Under the pieces are notes generated by a model that saw only the letters and a program-made list of their open reading frames with translations, was not told the DNA's origin and did not search any database. 64,000 nt of DNA, from positions 4,871-68,870 of the forward strand of contig DATGGK010000122.1 in assembly GCA_035308565.1 (NCBI GenBank), in the 5' to 3' direction. Positions 53,772-62,761 of the stretch are shown piece by piece (the first letter of the stretch is position 1; the number at the start of each line of letters is the position of its first letter). The stretch is from JANXLS01 sp035308565. Lineage in GTDB: Bacteria > Planctomycetota > SZUA-567 > H5-PLA8. The translations under genes and the position numbers were made by a program.

Positions 53772-53879
53772 ATGTTGATCGTCGCACATGCCAATCATCC
53801 GGAGCTGTTCATTGCGGGCCTTGTCGTCGGAGCCGTACTGGCGCTGGCGCACGTCGCCTGGAACCGCGCACGAAAGTAG
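53772..53879 (+). CDS. 35-residue single-helix membrane microprotein
   Basis: ATG at 53772 with AAAGGAG 8 nt upstream, stop TAG at 53877. It encodes MLIVAHANHPELF, one membrane helix IAGLVVGAVLALAHVAW and a basic end NRARK. The strong ribosome site and the position between the permease and ATPase genes argue that it is real. It may be a small subunit or stabiliser of the transporter. No family is known to me. Confidence 0.6.
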   Translation: MLIVAHANHPELFIAGLVVGAVLALAHVAWNRARK

Positions 53880-53882
53880 CCC

Positions 53883-53950
53883 GTGGTGCAGGCGCCCCCG
53901 CCTGCACGAATGGAATTTAAGAGTCGTGCAGGCGGGACGCCTGCACCACG
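53883..53950. repeat. Paired inverted hairpins, GTGGTGCAGGCG family (REPIN-like)
   Basis: Arms 53883-53908 and 53925-53950 are inverted copies, each with a GCAGGCG/CGCCTGC stem and a GTGGT or ACCAC outer end. It sits inside the transport operon between the microprotein and the ATPase. Confidence 0.75.
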
Positions 53951-53967
53951 AAGCATTTGGAGCACGA

Positions 53968-55347
53968 ATGCCCGCCGCATTGGATTCGCCCACAAACGGC
54001 CACGACGCCCAGCCGGTGATTGAAGTCACCGACGTGGTCAAGACGTTCAACGGCCGAAACGTCCTCGACGGCGTCAGCCTGACGGTGCGCCGCGGCGAAA
54101 CGCTGGTGATTATGGGCGCGTCCGGCTGCGGGAAAAGCACGCTGCTGCGCTGCCTGATCGGCGCGCACTCGCCGGACAAAGGCACGATCAAACTCTTCGG
54201 AAAAGACATGGGGAAAATGCGCACGCGCGAACTCGATGGCGTGCGCAAGCGCTTCGGAATCTTGTTCCAATCCGGCGCGCTATTCAGTTCCATGACCGTT
54301 GGCGAGAACGTCGCGCTGCCGTTGAAAGAGCACGCGCGCTTGAGCGCAGACATGGTCGATCTGATGGTGAAAGTCAAACTGGAACTGGTCGGGTTGCGCG
54401 AAGCCGAAGACCGCCTGCCCTCTGAGATTTCAGGCGGCATGGCCAAACGTGCGGGACTGGCGCGGGCCATTGCGCTCGACCCGGAATTACTGTTCTACGA
54501 CGAACCGACATCCGGCCTCGACCCGATCATGACACAGATCATCGACAGCCTGATCGTCGATCTGGCGCGGACGATGAACGTGACGTCGGTTGTCGTGACG
54601 CACGATCTCAAAAGCGCATTCCGCGTCGCCGACCGCATGGTCGTGTTGAATAATGGCCGCATCGTCCAGCAAGGCCAGCCGCACGAAGTCCGCGCCAGTT
54701 CCGATCCGTTCGTGAAGCGCTTCATTCACGGGCCGGTGGAATCGAAGACTGTCGTGTTGCAGAAAACACCGTCCGACCGCGCGCAGGCGGACCGCCCGCC
54801 GCGCGGCTCTGACTTTTTTCCAAATCCCGGCGCGACGCTGGTGTCGTCATCGCCGCGATTACGAGCGGTCGAGCAGAAACCGGCGGAACAGAAGGATTCG
54901 AGCGCAAAACCGCCGCCGATGCCGAACGCGCCCAGCGTGGCCGATTTTCCCATTCGCGAAGCGGCGCCGCGAGTTGCTGACGTGTCCGCGCGCGAGCAGG
55001 CTCCGGCGGCGGTTCCCGCCGCCGCGCCTGCGCCGCATCTTGCGCCGGGACTCTACATTCCCAAGCGGCGCCCCACTGAGATTCGTGCAAGCGAGCCGCC
55101 CGCACCACAATTTTCGCCGGTGCCTGCAGTACTCCCGCCGCCCGTGGCGCCGCCGCCGCCGAGTGTGCCGGCTGTGGCCGCTGAAAAGACGAATGCCGAT
55201 CCGGCCGCGACGGTGTTGATGCCGCCGCCGACGTTTTCATCGCCATCCAGTTCGGTCGTCGACTTGATTCCCGTCAATCCCGTGCCGCCTATCGAACAAA
55301 AGCCCGCGGCGCCGCCCAAAAACGCCGGGCAGGGAGGAGTGGCCTAG
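53968..55347 (+). CDS. MlaF-like ABC ATPase with long Pro-rich tail
   Basis: Energises the MCE transporter. The ATPase domain (about residues 15-260) has Walker A GASGCGKST, signature ISGGMAKRAGLARA (the MlaF/MKL form), Walker B LLFYDEPTSGLD and H-loop VTHD. The ATG at 53968 has TTGGAG upstream. After the normal end, where MlaF proteins stop (about 265-270 residues), there are about 190 further residues rich in Pro, Ala, Ser and Val, predicted disordered (VAPPPPSVPAVAAEK). Such a tail is unusual. The stop overlaps the first MCE gene by one base. Confidence 0.88.
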   Translation: MPAALDSPTNGHDAQPVIEVTDVVKTFNGRNVLDGVSLTVRRGETLVIMGASGCGKSTLLRCLIGAHSPDKGTIKLFGKDMGKMRTRELDGVRKRFGILFQSGALFSSMTVGENVALPLKEHARLSADMVDLMVKVKLELVGLREAEDRLPSEISGGMAKRAGLARAIALDPELLFYDEPTSGLDPIMTQIIDSLIVDLARTMNVTSVVVTHDLKSAFRVADRMVVLNNGRIVQQGQPHEVRASSDPFVKRFIHGPVESKTVVLQKTPSDRAQADRPPRGSDFFPNPGATLVSSSPRLRAVEQKPAEQKDSSAKPPPMPNAPSVADFPIREAAPRVADVSAREQAPAAVPAAAPAPHLAPGLYIPKRRPTEIRASEPPAPQFSPVPAVLPPPVAPPPPSVPAVAAEKTNADPAATVLMPPPTFSSPSSSVVDLIPVNPVPPIEQKPAAPPKNAGQGGVA

Positions 55348-56819
55348 TGGCGAGGCGCAGATACAAACGGCGCGGCGCGAACGCCATTTTGGTGGCCGGC
55401 CTTTTCGCGACTTTTTGCGCGGCGCTCTTTACGGGTATGTTTTTCCTCTATGGAAAATTGGGCCGCACGTGGCGCGGCGTGGCGGAAATGCGCGTGCTTT
55501 TCGCGCAAGTCAAATCGCTGCGCGCCGGCGCGCCGATTCGCTACGACGGCATGGAATTGGGGCGCGTCAAAGACGTGCGAGTCGTGCACGCCGACGCAGC
55601 ATTGCTCAAAGATCTGCCGCCCTTTAAAAAGCACGATCTGCTGAACCTGCCGCTGAGCGAACCCGAGCGCGAAAAACTTAACCGCGTGCCCGACGAGGAA
55701 GTCGATGCTTCCGCGCGCAAGACTATCGACGGCCGCGTGATGGTGCTCGCCACGCTGGACGTTCTGCTTGAGCAGGACGAAAGGCGATTCCGCGACGACG
55801 ACACGTATTTCGTGGCCGCCAGTTCGCTCGGCGACAGTTCCGTCGAAATGGTGACCGGCAGCGGCAAGCCGATTGTGCCGCAGCCGGGCATGATCGTGCT
55901 GGGCGTCAACGCCGATTTGATTTCGGACATCGGCAAGAACATGGCGCAGATTCAGGACGCGATGGAATCGATTGCCGACATCATCGGCGGCGAAGCCAAC
56001 AAGGGCATGGTTCAGACGCAAATTCGCAACTTCGAAGGCTTCACCGGAACCGTCGATGCGCAGGTCGCTTCGATTGAGAAAAAAGTGCCGGAGGTGTGGG
56101 ACGGCATCGACACGCGCGCAAAGCAGTCTGAAGAGAACATGAACGACATCGTGAACAAAATTCTCGCGCTGCGCCCGGACATCGACAAAGCCATGTCCCG
56201 GACTAACGACGCGATTTTGTCGATGCGCAAGAGCCTCAGCGCGTCCGCCGATTCCGGCGTCGAGAACCTGCGCAATTATCGAAAAGAAGCGAAGGAGCAG
56301 ATCGAGCTTTGGCACAAAACGTCGCAGGAGTATCGCGCGAACACGCCGGAGCAATTGAAGGAACTGCGCAAGGCGGCTGAAGGCGCGCTTTCCGCCGCCG
56401 ATAAAATCGACGCGATGCTTGCGCGCGTGGAGTCGCAGATGGACATCGGCGATCAGGGCGCGCGCGCCGCGTTGAATCAGCAGACCGACGCGGCAATGGG
56501 CTTTCAGGAAGTGGCGTGGCAATTTAGAAAATCCCCGGTGTATTTTTCGACAAAATACCCGCTCGCGCAACTGGGGCAGCGCCACCTGGCGTGGCGTTAC
56601 GACATGGCGCGCTCGCAGTACATCGAACTGCGCCGCGAATTGGCGGCGCTGCAAGCGGGCATAAGCGTCGCCGATCCGGCCGACCGCGAACGCGCGCGGC
56701 ACATCGAACAACTGCTGGCCGAATCCGACGATTTCTTCAGCGTCAACCGCAATAATTTCCAGCCGCTTACCGACGTGGGCGGCTCTGGCGAACCCCTTCA
56801 ACGAGGAGCCAAGCCATGA
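55347..56819 (+). CDS. MCE-domain (MlaD-like) lipid-transport protein 1
   Basis: GTG start overlapping the ATPase stop (TAGTG). One membrane helix (about residues 12-35), then an MCE domain (about 45-180: VLFAQVKSLRAGAPIRYDGMELGRV, then SSLGDSSVEMVTGSG), then a long helical or coiled-coil region to residue 490. The MCE domain contains an extra segment (about 81-125, KDLPPFKKHDLLNLPLSE) not present in MlaD. MCE proteins form hexameric rings or tubes that carry lipids across the periplasm. Translational overlap on both sides shows tight co-expression. Confidence 0.85.
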   Translation: MARRRYKRRGANAILVAGLFATFCAALFTGMFFLYGKLGRTWRGVAEMRVLFAQVKSLRAGAPIRYDGMELGRVKDVRVVHADAALLKDLPPFKKHDLLNLPLSEPEREKLNRVPDEEVDASARKTIDGRVMVLATLDVLLEQDERRFRDDDTYFVAASSLGDSSVEMVTGSGKPIVPQPGMIVLGVNADLISDIGKNMAQIQDAMESIADIIGGEANKGMVQTQIRNFEGFTGTVDAQVASIEKKVPEVWDGIDTRAKQSEENMNDIVNKILALRPDIDKAMSRTNDAILSMRKSLSASADSGVENLRNYRKEAKEQIELWHKTSQEYRANTPEQLKELRKAAEGALSAADKIDAMLARVESQMDIGDQGARAALNQQTDAAMGFQEVAWQFRKSPVYFSTKYPLAQLGQRHLAWRYDMARSQYIELRRELAALQAGISVADPADRERARHIEQLLAESDDFFSVNRNNFQPLTDVGGSGEPLQRGAKP

Positions 56820-58318
56820 GCAACGGCGCGTTGAACGGCTTTTCGTGGAAGGAGATCGTGCTTGGCCTCGCGGGCATTCTGGGTCTGGGCGCGGCGGGTT
56901 ATTTCGGCGTGAAATACCTCAATGTCGCGCGACTCTGGAAGCGCCGTCAGGAAATTCTGGTTGTCTTTGAAAACGTCGGATCGCTGACGCGCAACGCGCC
57001 GGTGCGCTACAATGGCATTGAAATCGGGCGCGTCAAAAGTTTGCAGCCAGTGCACCTGGACGAAAAAATCATCGGCGAGCGCTTCCGCACGCTCACGCGC
57101 CGCGACATCAACAATCTGCCCATCCGCACTGACGCGCTCAAGCGCGAATTGCTGGAACTGGCGTCCGATGAATTCGACAAACAATGCCGCCAGAAATTGG
57201 TGGGCACGAGCATGATCGAATTGAGTCTGGAAGTCCTCAACGACAACGACCCCATCCGCTATCGTCTCGACGACGAAATCCGCATCGACGCGACGGTCTT
57301 CGGCGATTCGTCCGTAGAAATCATCTCGGGCAGCGGACCGATCAACGATTCGCCCAATCAATACGTGATCGGGAATTCGGGCGATTTCTTCAGCAACCTC
57401 TCGAACAGCATGAGCGAAGTGCGCGACATTCTCGCGGGCGTCAAGGATGTGATCGGCACGGAGGAGCGGAAGAATTTCGCCAAATCGCAGGCGCGCTACA
57501 CGCCGCTCAACGACCGCATCGCCGCGCTCAACAAAAACGCCAACGAGCGCATGGAGAAGACACTCAAGCGTTACAGCGCGCTGACCGACTGTGCGCGCGA
57601 AAAACTGAACAAAACCGGCGACGTGCTGCAATCGTTTCAGCCGGCCGCGGAGGAAGCGACCGATTCGATTCAAAAAGCGCTGAAGGAAATTGAGCGGATG
57701 ACGACTGAGGCGCGAAATGAAGCCAGTTCCGCGATGGACGAGATCAAGTCCGAGTACGAAACGGCGCAGGAATCCGTGCGCGTGCCGATTCAGCAGGTGC
57801 GCGACGGAATCGACGGCATCAAAAGCCCGTTGATCGCTGCGAAAACCGACGTGGAAAAAGCGCCTGCCCGGTTGGATTCCGGATACGACGCCGCGGGCAG
57901 CATGCAATTGCAAAGCGTGGACGACATGAATCGGTTCTCTGAATCCGCGAAGAAAAGCTTGCTCAACTTGAAGATCACTGCTTTCGTCGCGAGGGAAAAC
58001 AAGGACTTGATGATCTCGCGGCGCGACGCCGGCGAGAACTTTGCTCAAACCGCGCTGGACGTGCATCGCCGGCTTGGCGCCATTTCCAGCCGCATGCTCA
58101 ATGCCGCATCCGACGTGTACGAGGCCGCGCACGACATGGAGGCCGACGTCGCCGCCGATCCCACGATTGCGCGGGCCGAAAACGCGGTGCGCAAATTGAA
58201 CGCGGCGCGCGCGCCGTTCGATGAAATGCGCGAAGTGCTCGGCGCAGAGATGTACCGCCCGTGGACCGAACGCAAGCGTGCCGCGTGGACCGGCGACGGT
58301 TTGCCGCGCGGAAATTAA
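56816..58318 (+). CDS. MCE-domain (MlaD-like) lipid-transport protein 2
   Basis: ATG overlaps the previous stop by 4 nt. Same plan: membrane helix (about 12-33), MCE domain (VVFENVGSLTRNAPVRYNGIEIGRVKSL, then FGDSSVEIISGSGP) with an insertion at the same place (about 82-128, LTRRDINNLPIRTDALKREL), then a long helical region. It is clearly a paralogue of its two neighbours, and the divergence suggests three distinct subunits. Confidence 0.85.
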   Translation: MSNGALNGFSWKEIVLGLAGILGLGAAGYFGVKYLNVARLWKRRQEILVVFENVGSLTRNAPVRYNGIEIGRVKSLQPVHLDEKIIGERFRTLTRRDINNLPIRTDALKRELLELASDEFDKQCRQKLVGTSMIELSLEVLNDNDPIRYRLDDEIRIDATVFGDSSVEIISGSGPINDSPNQYVIGNSGDFFSNLSNSMSEVRDILAGVKDVIGTEERKNFAKSQARYTPLNDRIAALNKNANERMEKTLKRYSALTDCAREKLNKTGDVLQSFQPAAEEATDSIQKALKEIERMTTEARNEASSAMDEIKSEYETAQESVRVPIQQVRDGIDGIKSPLIAAKTDVEKAPARLDSGYDAAGSMQLQSVDDMNRFSESAKKSLLNLKITAFVARENKDLMISRRDAGENFAQTALDVHRRLGAISSRMLNAASDVYEAAHDMEADVAADPTIARAENAVRKLNAARAPFDEMREVLGAEMYRPWTERKRAAWTGDGLPRGN

Positions 58319-58320
58319 AT

Positions 58321-58371
58321 GTAGGACGGCTTTGCGAGCCGTCAAAAAGTAGGACGGGCTTTCAAGCCCGC
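58321..58371. repeat. Two tandem hairpins GTAGGACGGCT and GTAGGACGGGCT
   Basis: 58321-58343 and 58349-58371 are hairpins with different stems but the same GTAGGACG lead. Here they are in direct, not inverted, order. They separate MCE genes 2 and 3; the ribosome site AGAGGTAA follows. Confidence 0.65.
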
Positions 58372-58389
58372 AAAAAAGAGGTAACGATC

Positions 58390-59907
58390 ATGGCTAATTC
58401 AGGCTACGCGCATTCCGAAGTCAAAGCCGGATGCTTCATAACGCTCTGCATCGCCTTGTTAGTGGGCATGATGTTCATGTACAGCGATTGGAGCCGCCGT
58501 TACAAAGGCAGCCAGGAAATCTCCGTCGCCTTCGCGTCGGTGACGGCGCTGCGCCCCAACGCTCCTGTGCGTTACAACGGCGTCGAAGTCGGGCGCGTCA
58601 AGGAAATCCGCATCCTCCATTTAAAGGAGGGCGACCTCAAACGTTTGCCATCGCTTACCGCCGGGGAGCTCGACAAACTGCCGCTCACCGACACAGAACG
58701 CAAACAATTGCGCGCAATGCCCGCTGCTGCGTTCTCAAGCGAACTCGAAAAAATCCTGCTCAAGCGAACCATGATCAATCTGATTTTAGAAGTGATTAAC
58801 GAGCACGACACCAAACGCTTCCGCGAAGACGACGACATTCGCATCAATACTACATTGATGGGCGACACGTCGGTCGAGATCGCTTCCGGCAGCGGCGAAC
58901 CTCTGGCCGAAAACCGCATGGTGCTGGGACGCTCCGGCGATTTCTTTACGAATCTAGCACGCTCCGTCGAGCAGGTGAAAGAGATTTTGAGTTCGGTCAG
59001 CGACGTGGTCGGCAAAGACGAGCGCGAAAGCGTGCGCAAAGCGCTGCGGCGCTTCGACACGATCACCGAGCGCCTCGAAAAGATCGTCACGGTCGTGGAC
59101 GACCGTCTGCCGAAAACGTGGGACCGTGTGGACAAGCTCGCCGACGGGGCGCAATCCAATTTTACGCGCATAGGTGATGCTGTCGTGGGTGTGGAGCCGG
59201 ACGTAAAGAAAACGCTGCACGCGGCGACCGATGCCGTGACCGACTTGCGCGACCGCGTTGGCAAACTGGCCGACGAAGCGAAGGACGCCGTGCGCGAAAT
59301 CAAAAACGACGTGAAGCCGGTGTTCCAGGATTTGACGTACATCACCTCCAAATCGAAGGACGACGTGCCGGCGATGGTGAAAAACGCGCGCGATCTGGCG
59401 GCACGTTTTCAGGGCAGCGCCGGCGAACTCGACAAAGTGCTGGCCGCTGGCGAACGCATGATCCAGGAGAGCTATCCGGACGTGCGACGCCTGGTGCTGG
59501 CGCTGCGGCTGGGCGCGGAAAATTTCGAGGAAGGCACGAATCTGCTCAAGCGCAAACCGTGGCTGATTTACAATCCGGCGAAGGAAGATCCCACTGTGGT
59601 GGCCGCGCAGAAGAATGCGCGCGATCTGGAAATTGCGACGAAGCGCTTCAACGAATTGAGCACCGAACTGCAAGCGGTGCGCCGCAACATGGACCGTACG
59701 CCAAAGGAAAAGCTGGACCGGATCGACTACATTGTTCAGGAATTGAACATTCTGGCCGAAACGCTTAAATATGCCGGCGATGCAACGCGCCGCGACGTGC
59801 TGACGCCGTTCGAGCGCAAAAAGGGCGGATTGGTGCCGGCAATTGAGGAGATCGATCCGGAACTTCAGAAACTTCAGAAGAAGAGACCGGAGACTGAAAA
59901 TCCGTAA
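58390..59907 (+). CDS. MCE-domain (MlaD-like) lipid-transport protein 3
   Basis: 505 residues from ATG 58390. Membrane helix (about 10-32), MCE domain (VAFASVTALRPNAPVRYNGVEVGRV, then LMGDTSVEIASGSGEPL) with the shared insertion (about 78-126), then a long helical region with repeated Asp/Lys/Arg turns (VGKLADEAKDAVREIKNDVKP). Probably the third ring or bridge component of the same machine. The stop lies 8 bases before a compound repeat. Confidence 0.85.
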   Translation: MANSGYAHSEVKAGCFITLCIALLVGMMFMYSDWSRRYKGSQEISVAFASVTALRPNAPVRYNGVEVGRVKEIRILHLKEGDLKRLPSLTAGELDKLPLTDTERKQLRAMPAAAFSSELEKILLKRTMINLILEVINEHDTKRFREDDDIRINTTLMGDTSVEIASGSGEPLAENRMVLGRSGDFFTNLARSVEQVKEILSSVSDVVGKDERESVRKALRRFDTITERLEKIVTVVDDRLPKTWDRVDKLADGAQSNFTRIGDAVVGVEPDVKKTLHAATDAVTDLRDRVGKLADEAKDAVREIKNDVKPVFQDLTYITSKSKDDVPAMVKNARDLAARFQGSAGELDKVLAAGERMIQESYPDVRRLVLALRLGAENFEEGTNLLKRKPWLIYNPAKEDPTVVAAQKNARDLEIATKRFNELSTELQAVRRNMDRTPKEKLDRIDYIVQELNILAETLKYAGDATRRDVLTPFERKKGGLVPAIEEIDPELQKLQKKRPETENP

Positions 59908-59914
59908 CGCGCCC

Positions 59915-60005
59915 GTGGTGCAGGCGTCTCGCCTGCATGTTTGTAATCGCGAAGACTTCGCGTTTCGCTTCGCGAAGCGCCGTGCAGGCGGGACGCCTGC
60001 ACCAC
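59915..60005. repeat. Compound paired hairpin, GTGGTGCAGGCG family
   Basis: Outer arms 59915-59939 and 59982-60005 are inverted copies of the family at 53883-53950. The centre carries two more palindromes, TCGCGAAGACTTCGCG and CGCTTCGCGAAGCG. The whole 91 bases could fold as a four-stem structure and might end the MCE operon. Confidence 0.7.
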
Positions 60006-60120
60006 AGGGCTATCGATTTTTCTTTAAAAAATTTGAAATTGTCACGTTACTCGCTTGCGCTCGACTGTTGACATTAGAGAGTCTCTTTTCAATCACCTTA
60101 AAATGCGGAGGGCGGCGTCA

Positions 60121-61050
60121 ATGCCTGGGAAATATCCGGCTCTTTACCGAATGCTTTTTCCGCTGGCGCCGGTCATGGCGGTGATCGCGCTTACGCTGAT
60201 CGACGTCGGCGGACCGGTCAGCGGCGCGCCCGATGAAAAATCGGCGAGCCGCCACTGCGCGATGCCGCCGCTGGCGCCGTGCTGCCAGGCGGTTATTCCA
60301 TCGAGACAAGCTTACGCGCCGAAATACTCGGTGAAGTTCATCAACGTCGGCAGCGGCGGCGTGGATTACGACGCTGGCGGGATGATCGTGGTCGTTTACT
60401 GCTCGTTCGCCGACCAATGCGCCGAACAGCCCATCGTCGGCATGGCGGAACTGGGGCTGGTGACGCGACTGCAAACCGACGCCGAAGTGATCGAAGGCGC
60501 GCCGGGATTCGGCGTGATCAGCGACATTCATGAATTCAAGGACGCGCGTTTTTCCGTGCAGGCGCGTGTGCCGCTCGAGACGAAAGCGGTGAACATGCTC
60601 AACGGCGCCGTGACCGTCCTGCGCGCGCGCGAACGCAGCACGCTGGCCTGGCGCGAGCCGTTCAGCGCGCAAATCGGCAGCAAACGCTCCGTGAACGGTT
60701 TTGATCTGACGTTGACCAAATGTGAGATCGCCAACGACACGCTGCTGGCCGAATGGAATTGCAAAGCGCCGGTCGATGCCGCCGGCGATGAGAAGCTCTG
60801 GCAGACGCGGCAGCTCAAGGCGACGCTGGTGTGCTCGGATAAGTCAGTGCTCAATCCAGAAGTGGGGAAGGAATCGCCCGCCGCGATTCGCCGCGTATTT
60901 CATCTCAGTCACAAATTCCCCACGACGCTGGAACTCAATTTCATCTCCGATTTGAAAATGGAGAATCTGCCGTTCACACTCACAGGCATTTCAATCGACG
61001 GAAGCGCGCCGAAGAAGCGTGCGGAGGGCGTGCTGGGCGAGAATTTTTGA
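60121..61050 (+). CDS. Cys-containing envelope protein, unknown function
   Basis: 309 residues from the ATG at 60121 (GGAGG 9 nt upstream). A membrane helix near the N-terminus (about residues 10-26, FPLAPVMAVIALTLIDVG) is followed by a mature part of mostly beta character with Cys residues (HCAMPPLAPCCQAV; YCSFADQCAEQP; TKCEI; EWNCKAP; LVCSD) that could form disulfides. I recognise no family. It is downstream of the MCE genes on the same strand, so a role in envelope lipid transport is possible but unsupported. Confidence 0.65.
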   Translation: MPGKYPALYRMLFPLAPVMAVIALTLIDVGGPVSGAPDEKSASRHCAMPPLAPCCQAVIPSRQAYAPKYSVKFINVGSGGVDYDAGGMIVVVYCSFADQCAEQPIVGMAELGLVTRLQTDAEVIEGAPGFGVISDIHEFKDARFSVQARVPLETKAVNMLNGAVTVLRARERSTLAWREPFSAQIGSKRSVNGFDLTLTKCEIANDTLLAEWNCKAPVDAAGDEKLWQTRQLKATLVCSDKSVLNPEVGKESPAAIRRVFHLSHKFPTTLELNFISDLKMENLPFTLTGISIDGSAPKKRAEGVLGENF

Positions 61051-61053
61051 GCG

Positions 61054-62553
61054 TTATTTCTTAATCCAATACGGCTCGCCCGGCTGCGAATTCACATCAT
61101 ATTTGAGCAGCGGCATGTTTTCATCGTGCCACTGCGCGGCGATCAGCTTCCAATCCTTTAACTTCTCGTTCGCGTCCGCTGCCTGCGAATTGGGCGGGTC
61201 GTCGAAGGCGTGTCCAACCAATTCGTCCACGAAAACTTTGATCACTTCGCAGCCGCGTGCGTCGGCTTTGTCGAGTTCGCTGAAGAGCAATTCGAGACCA
61301 ACTTTGTTGCCGATGCGGCCCATGATGTCCGCTGACGTTTGGCGCACGACGGCGTCGCTGCTCTTCGAAAACGCCAGCAGTATTCCTTCAGGCGTGCGCG
61401 TGTTCAGCGCCGTGAGCAGCGAAAATTCGAGATACGCGCTGCGCGCGGGGAATTTCAAAATCGCATCGCACGCATCGAACAACACTTCAGGTTTCGCCTT
61501 CGTGACGGCCTCCGCCAATTCGTTGGCGGTTGCCGCGGCGGTCGGAAATCTTGTATTGAATTCGCGCATGTAATTTTCGAACGCGGCCGCATCGCCGCCG
61601 ATGCGCGAGAGGCGCGACACATCCGCGCTCACCGCATTGAGCTTCCACGCGTTGAAGGCGATGGCCTCTGCTTGCGGCGAAAGTCCCAGCGCGAGGATTT
61701 CAAGCGGCACCTGCGCGACTGGCGCCGTCGGCTCGTTGGTGCCTTTGTCAACGAGCCGAATCGGTTTTTCCGAAAGCGCCTGAGCTTCGCCGTGCAGCAC
61801 GGCGATGACCAGCTTGCGCACTTCGGCGTAATTCGGACGCGAGGTCCAGTATTTGTAAATGCGCCGCACATCGCCGGCCTCTTCAGAGAGCGAGAAGCCC
61901 GGCCCGCCGCCGGGAAGCGCGACGGTTTCGACGGCGAGCGTCGCAACTTTTTCGTTAGCAGTTTCCTTCAGGCTCTCCTTGTTGCGCTTGGACGGATCGA
62001 CTTCGCGCATCACATTGATTTTCCACAGCGTGGGCGATTCGCCGCGCTCGTCTAGCGATTCCCAGAATCCAGCGCGCATGCCTTTGCCGAAATAATTTTC
62101 GCGCACAAAGCCGGTGGCGTCGCGCGCGGCTTTGGATTTGCCGCCCTCGCGAATTTCGCGCAGGCGCAATATCGCCAAGTCCACCGCCTCCCATTTTCCC
62201 AGCGCCGACAACGTCATCACGCGGTTCATCTGCAAATTCCACTCTTCGTTCCCGCCGCGCGGCGTGACATCGTATAGGTAATTCCAATACTCCAGCGCGC
62301 GCTGCGGCTGCTGCGCCCAATACGCGGAAACCGCCGCCATCGTGCGGATTTCCTTGCCGGCGGGATCTTTCAGCAGCGCTTTTTCGAATGAACGCAAAGC
62401 TTCGGCGTAATGCGCCTTCGCAAAAAATGCGCGCCCCTCTTTAACCAGCGCGGCGGCATCGTCTTTGGCGGTGGGTTTGGGCGGCTCTTCGCAAAAGGCC
62501 CGCAAGCACGCCGCTGCAAGAAAGACAAAAAGAAAAGATTGGATGTACATCAT
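61054..62553 (-). CDS. Secreted TPR/HEAT-like repeat protein, unknown function
   Basis: 499 residues. A signal peptide (about 1-21, FLFVFLAAACLRAFC) is followed by TPR-like repeats (about 35-125, ALVKEGRAFFAKAHYAEALRSFEKALLKDP), a middle with no known fold, and helical repeats near the end (about 365-440) that resemble HEAT/ARM (VVRQTSADIMGRIGNKVGLELL). It is convergent with the gene at 60121, three bases apart. A C-rich repeat array lies about 150 bases upstream. Confidence 0.7.
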   Translation of the reverse strand: MMYIQSFLFVFLAAACLRAFCEEPPKPTAKDDAAALVKEGRAFFAKAHYAEALRSFEKALLKDPAGKEIRTMAAVSAYWAQQPQRALEYWNYLYDVTPRGGNEEWNLQMNRVMTLSALGKWEAVDLAILRLREIREGGKSKAARDATGFVRENYFGKGMRAGFWESLDERGESPTLWKINVMREVDPSKRNKESLKETANEKVATLAVETVALPGGGPGFSLSEEAGDVRRIYKYWTSRPNYAEVRKLVIAVLHGEAQALSEKPIRLVDKGTNEPTAPVAQVPLEILALGLSPQAEAIAFNAWKLNAVSADVSRLSRIGGDAAAFENYMREFNTRFPTAAATANELAEAVTKAKPEVLFDACDAILKFPARSAYLEFSLLTALNTRTPEGILLAFSKSSDAVVRQTSADIMGRIGNKVGLELLFSELDKADARGCEVIKVFVDELVGHAFDDPPNSQAADANEKLKDWKLIAAQWHDENMPLLKYDVNSQPGEPYWIKK

Positions 62554-62604
62554 CGCGTCTCTTAAGCGCTAACCAGCGAACAAGGTCACAGGAATCGTCA
62601 ATGC

Positions 62605-62666
62605 CTCTGTTGAAACCCTCTGCGACCCCGGGGTAAAAATGCAACTTACCAAATATTTCAACAGAG
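62605..62666. repeat. Perfect 11-bp inverted repeat CTCTGTTGAAA
   Basis: Arms 62605-62615 and 62656-62666, 40 bases apart, upstream of the TPR-protein start. It could be an operator or part of a folded leader. Confidence 0.45.
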
Positions 62667-62673
62667 TGCTCTT

Positions 62674-62742
62674 ACCCCTGACCCCTGACCGCTGACCCCT
62701 GACCCCCTGACCCCCTGACCCCCTGACCCCCTGACCCTCAGA
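62674..62742. repeat. ACCCCTG/ACCCCCTG minisatellite with G-quadruplex potential
   Basis: About nine head-to-tail units; four C5 runs (62703-62731) are separated by exactly three bases, so the minus strand reads G5-TCA four times, a perfect quadruplex pattern. It lies on the coding strand side upstream of the gene that starts at 62553. Confidence 0.85.
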
Positions 62743-62761
62743 CTTCTAACCCCGTGCGTTC

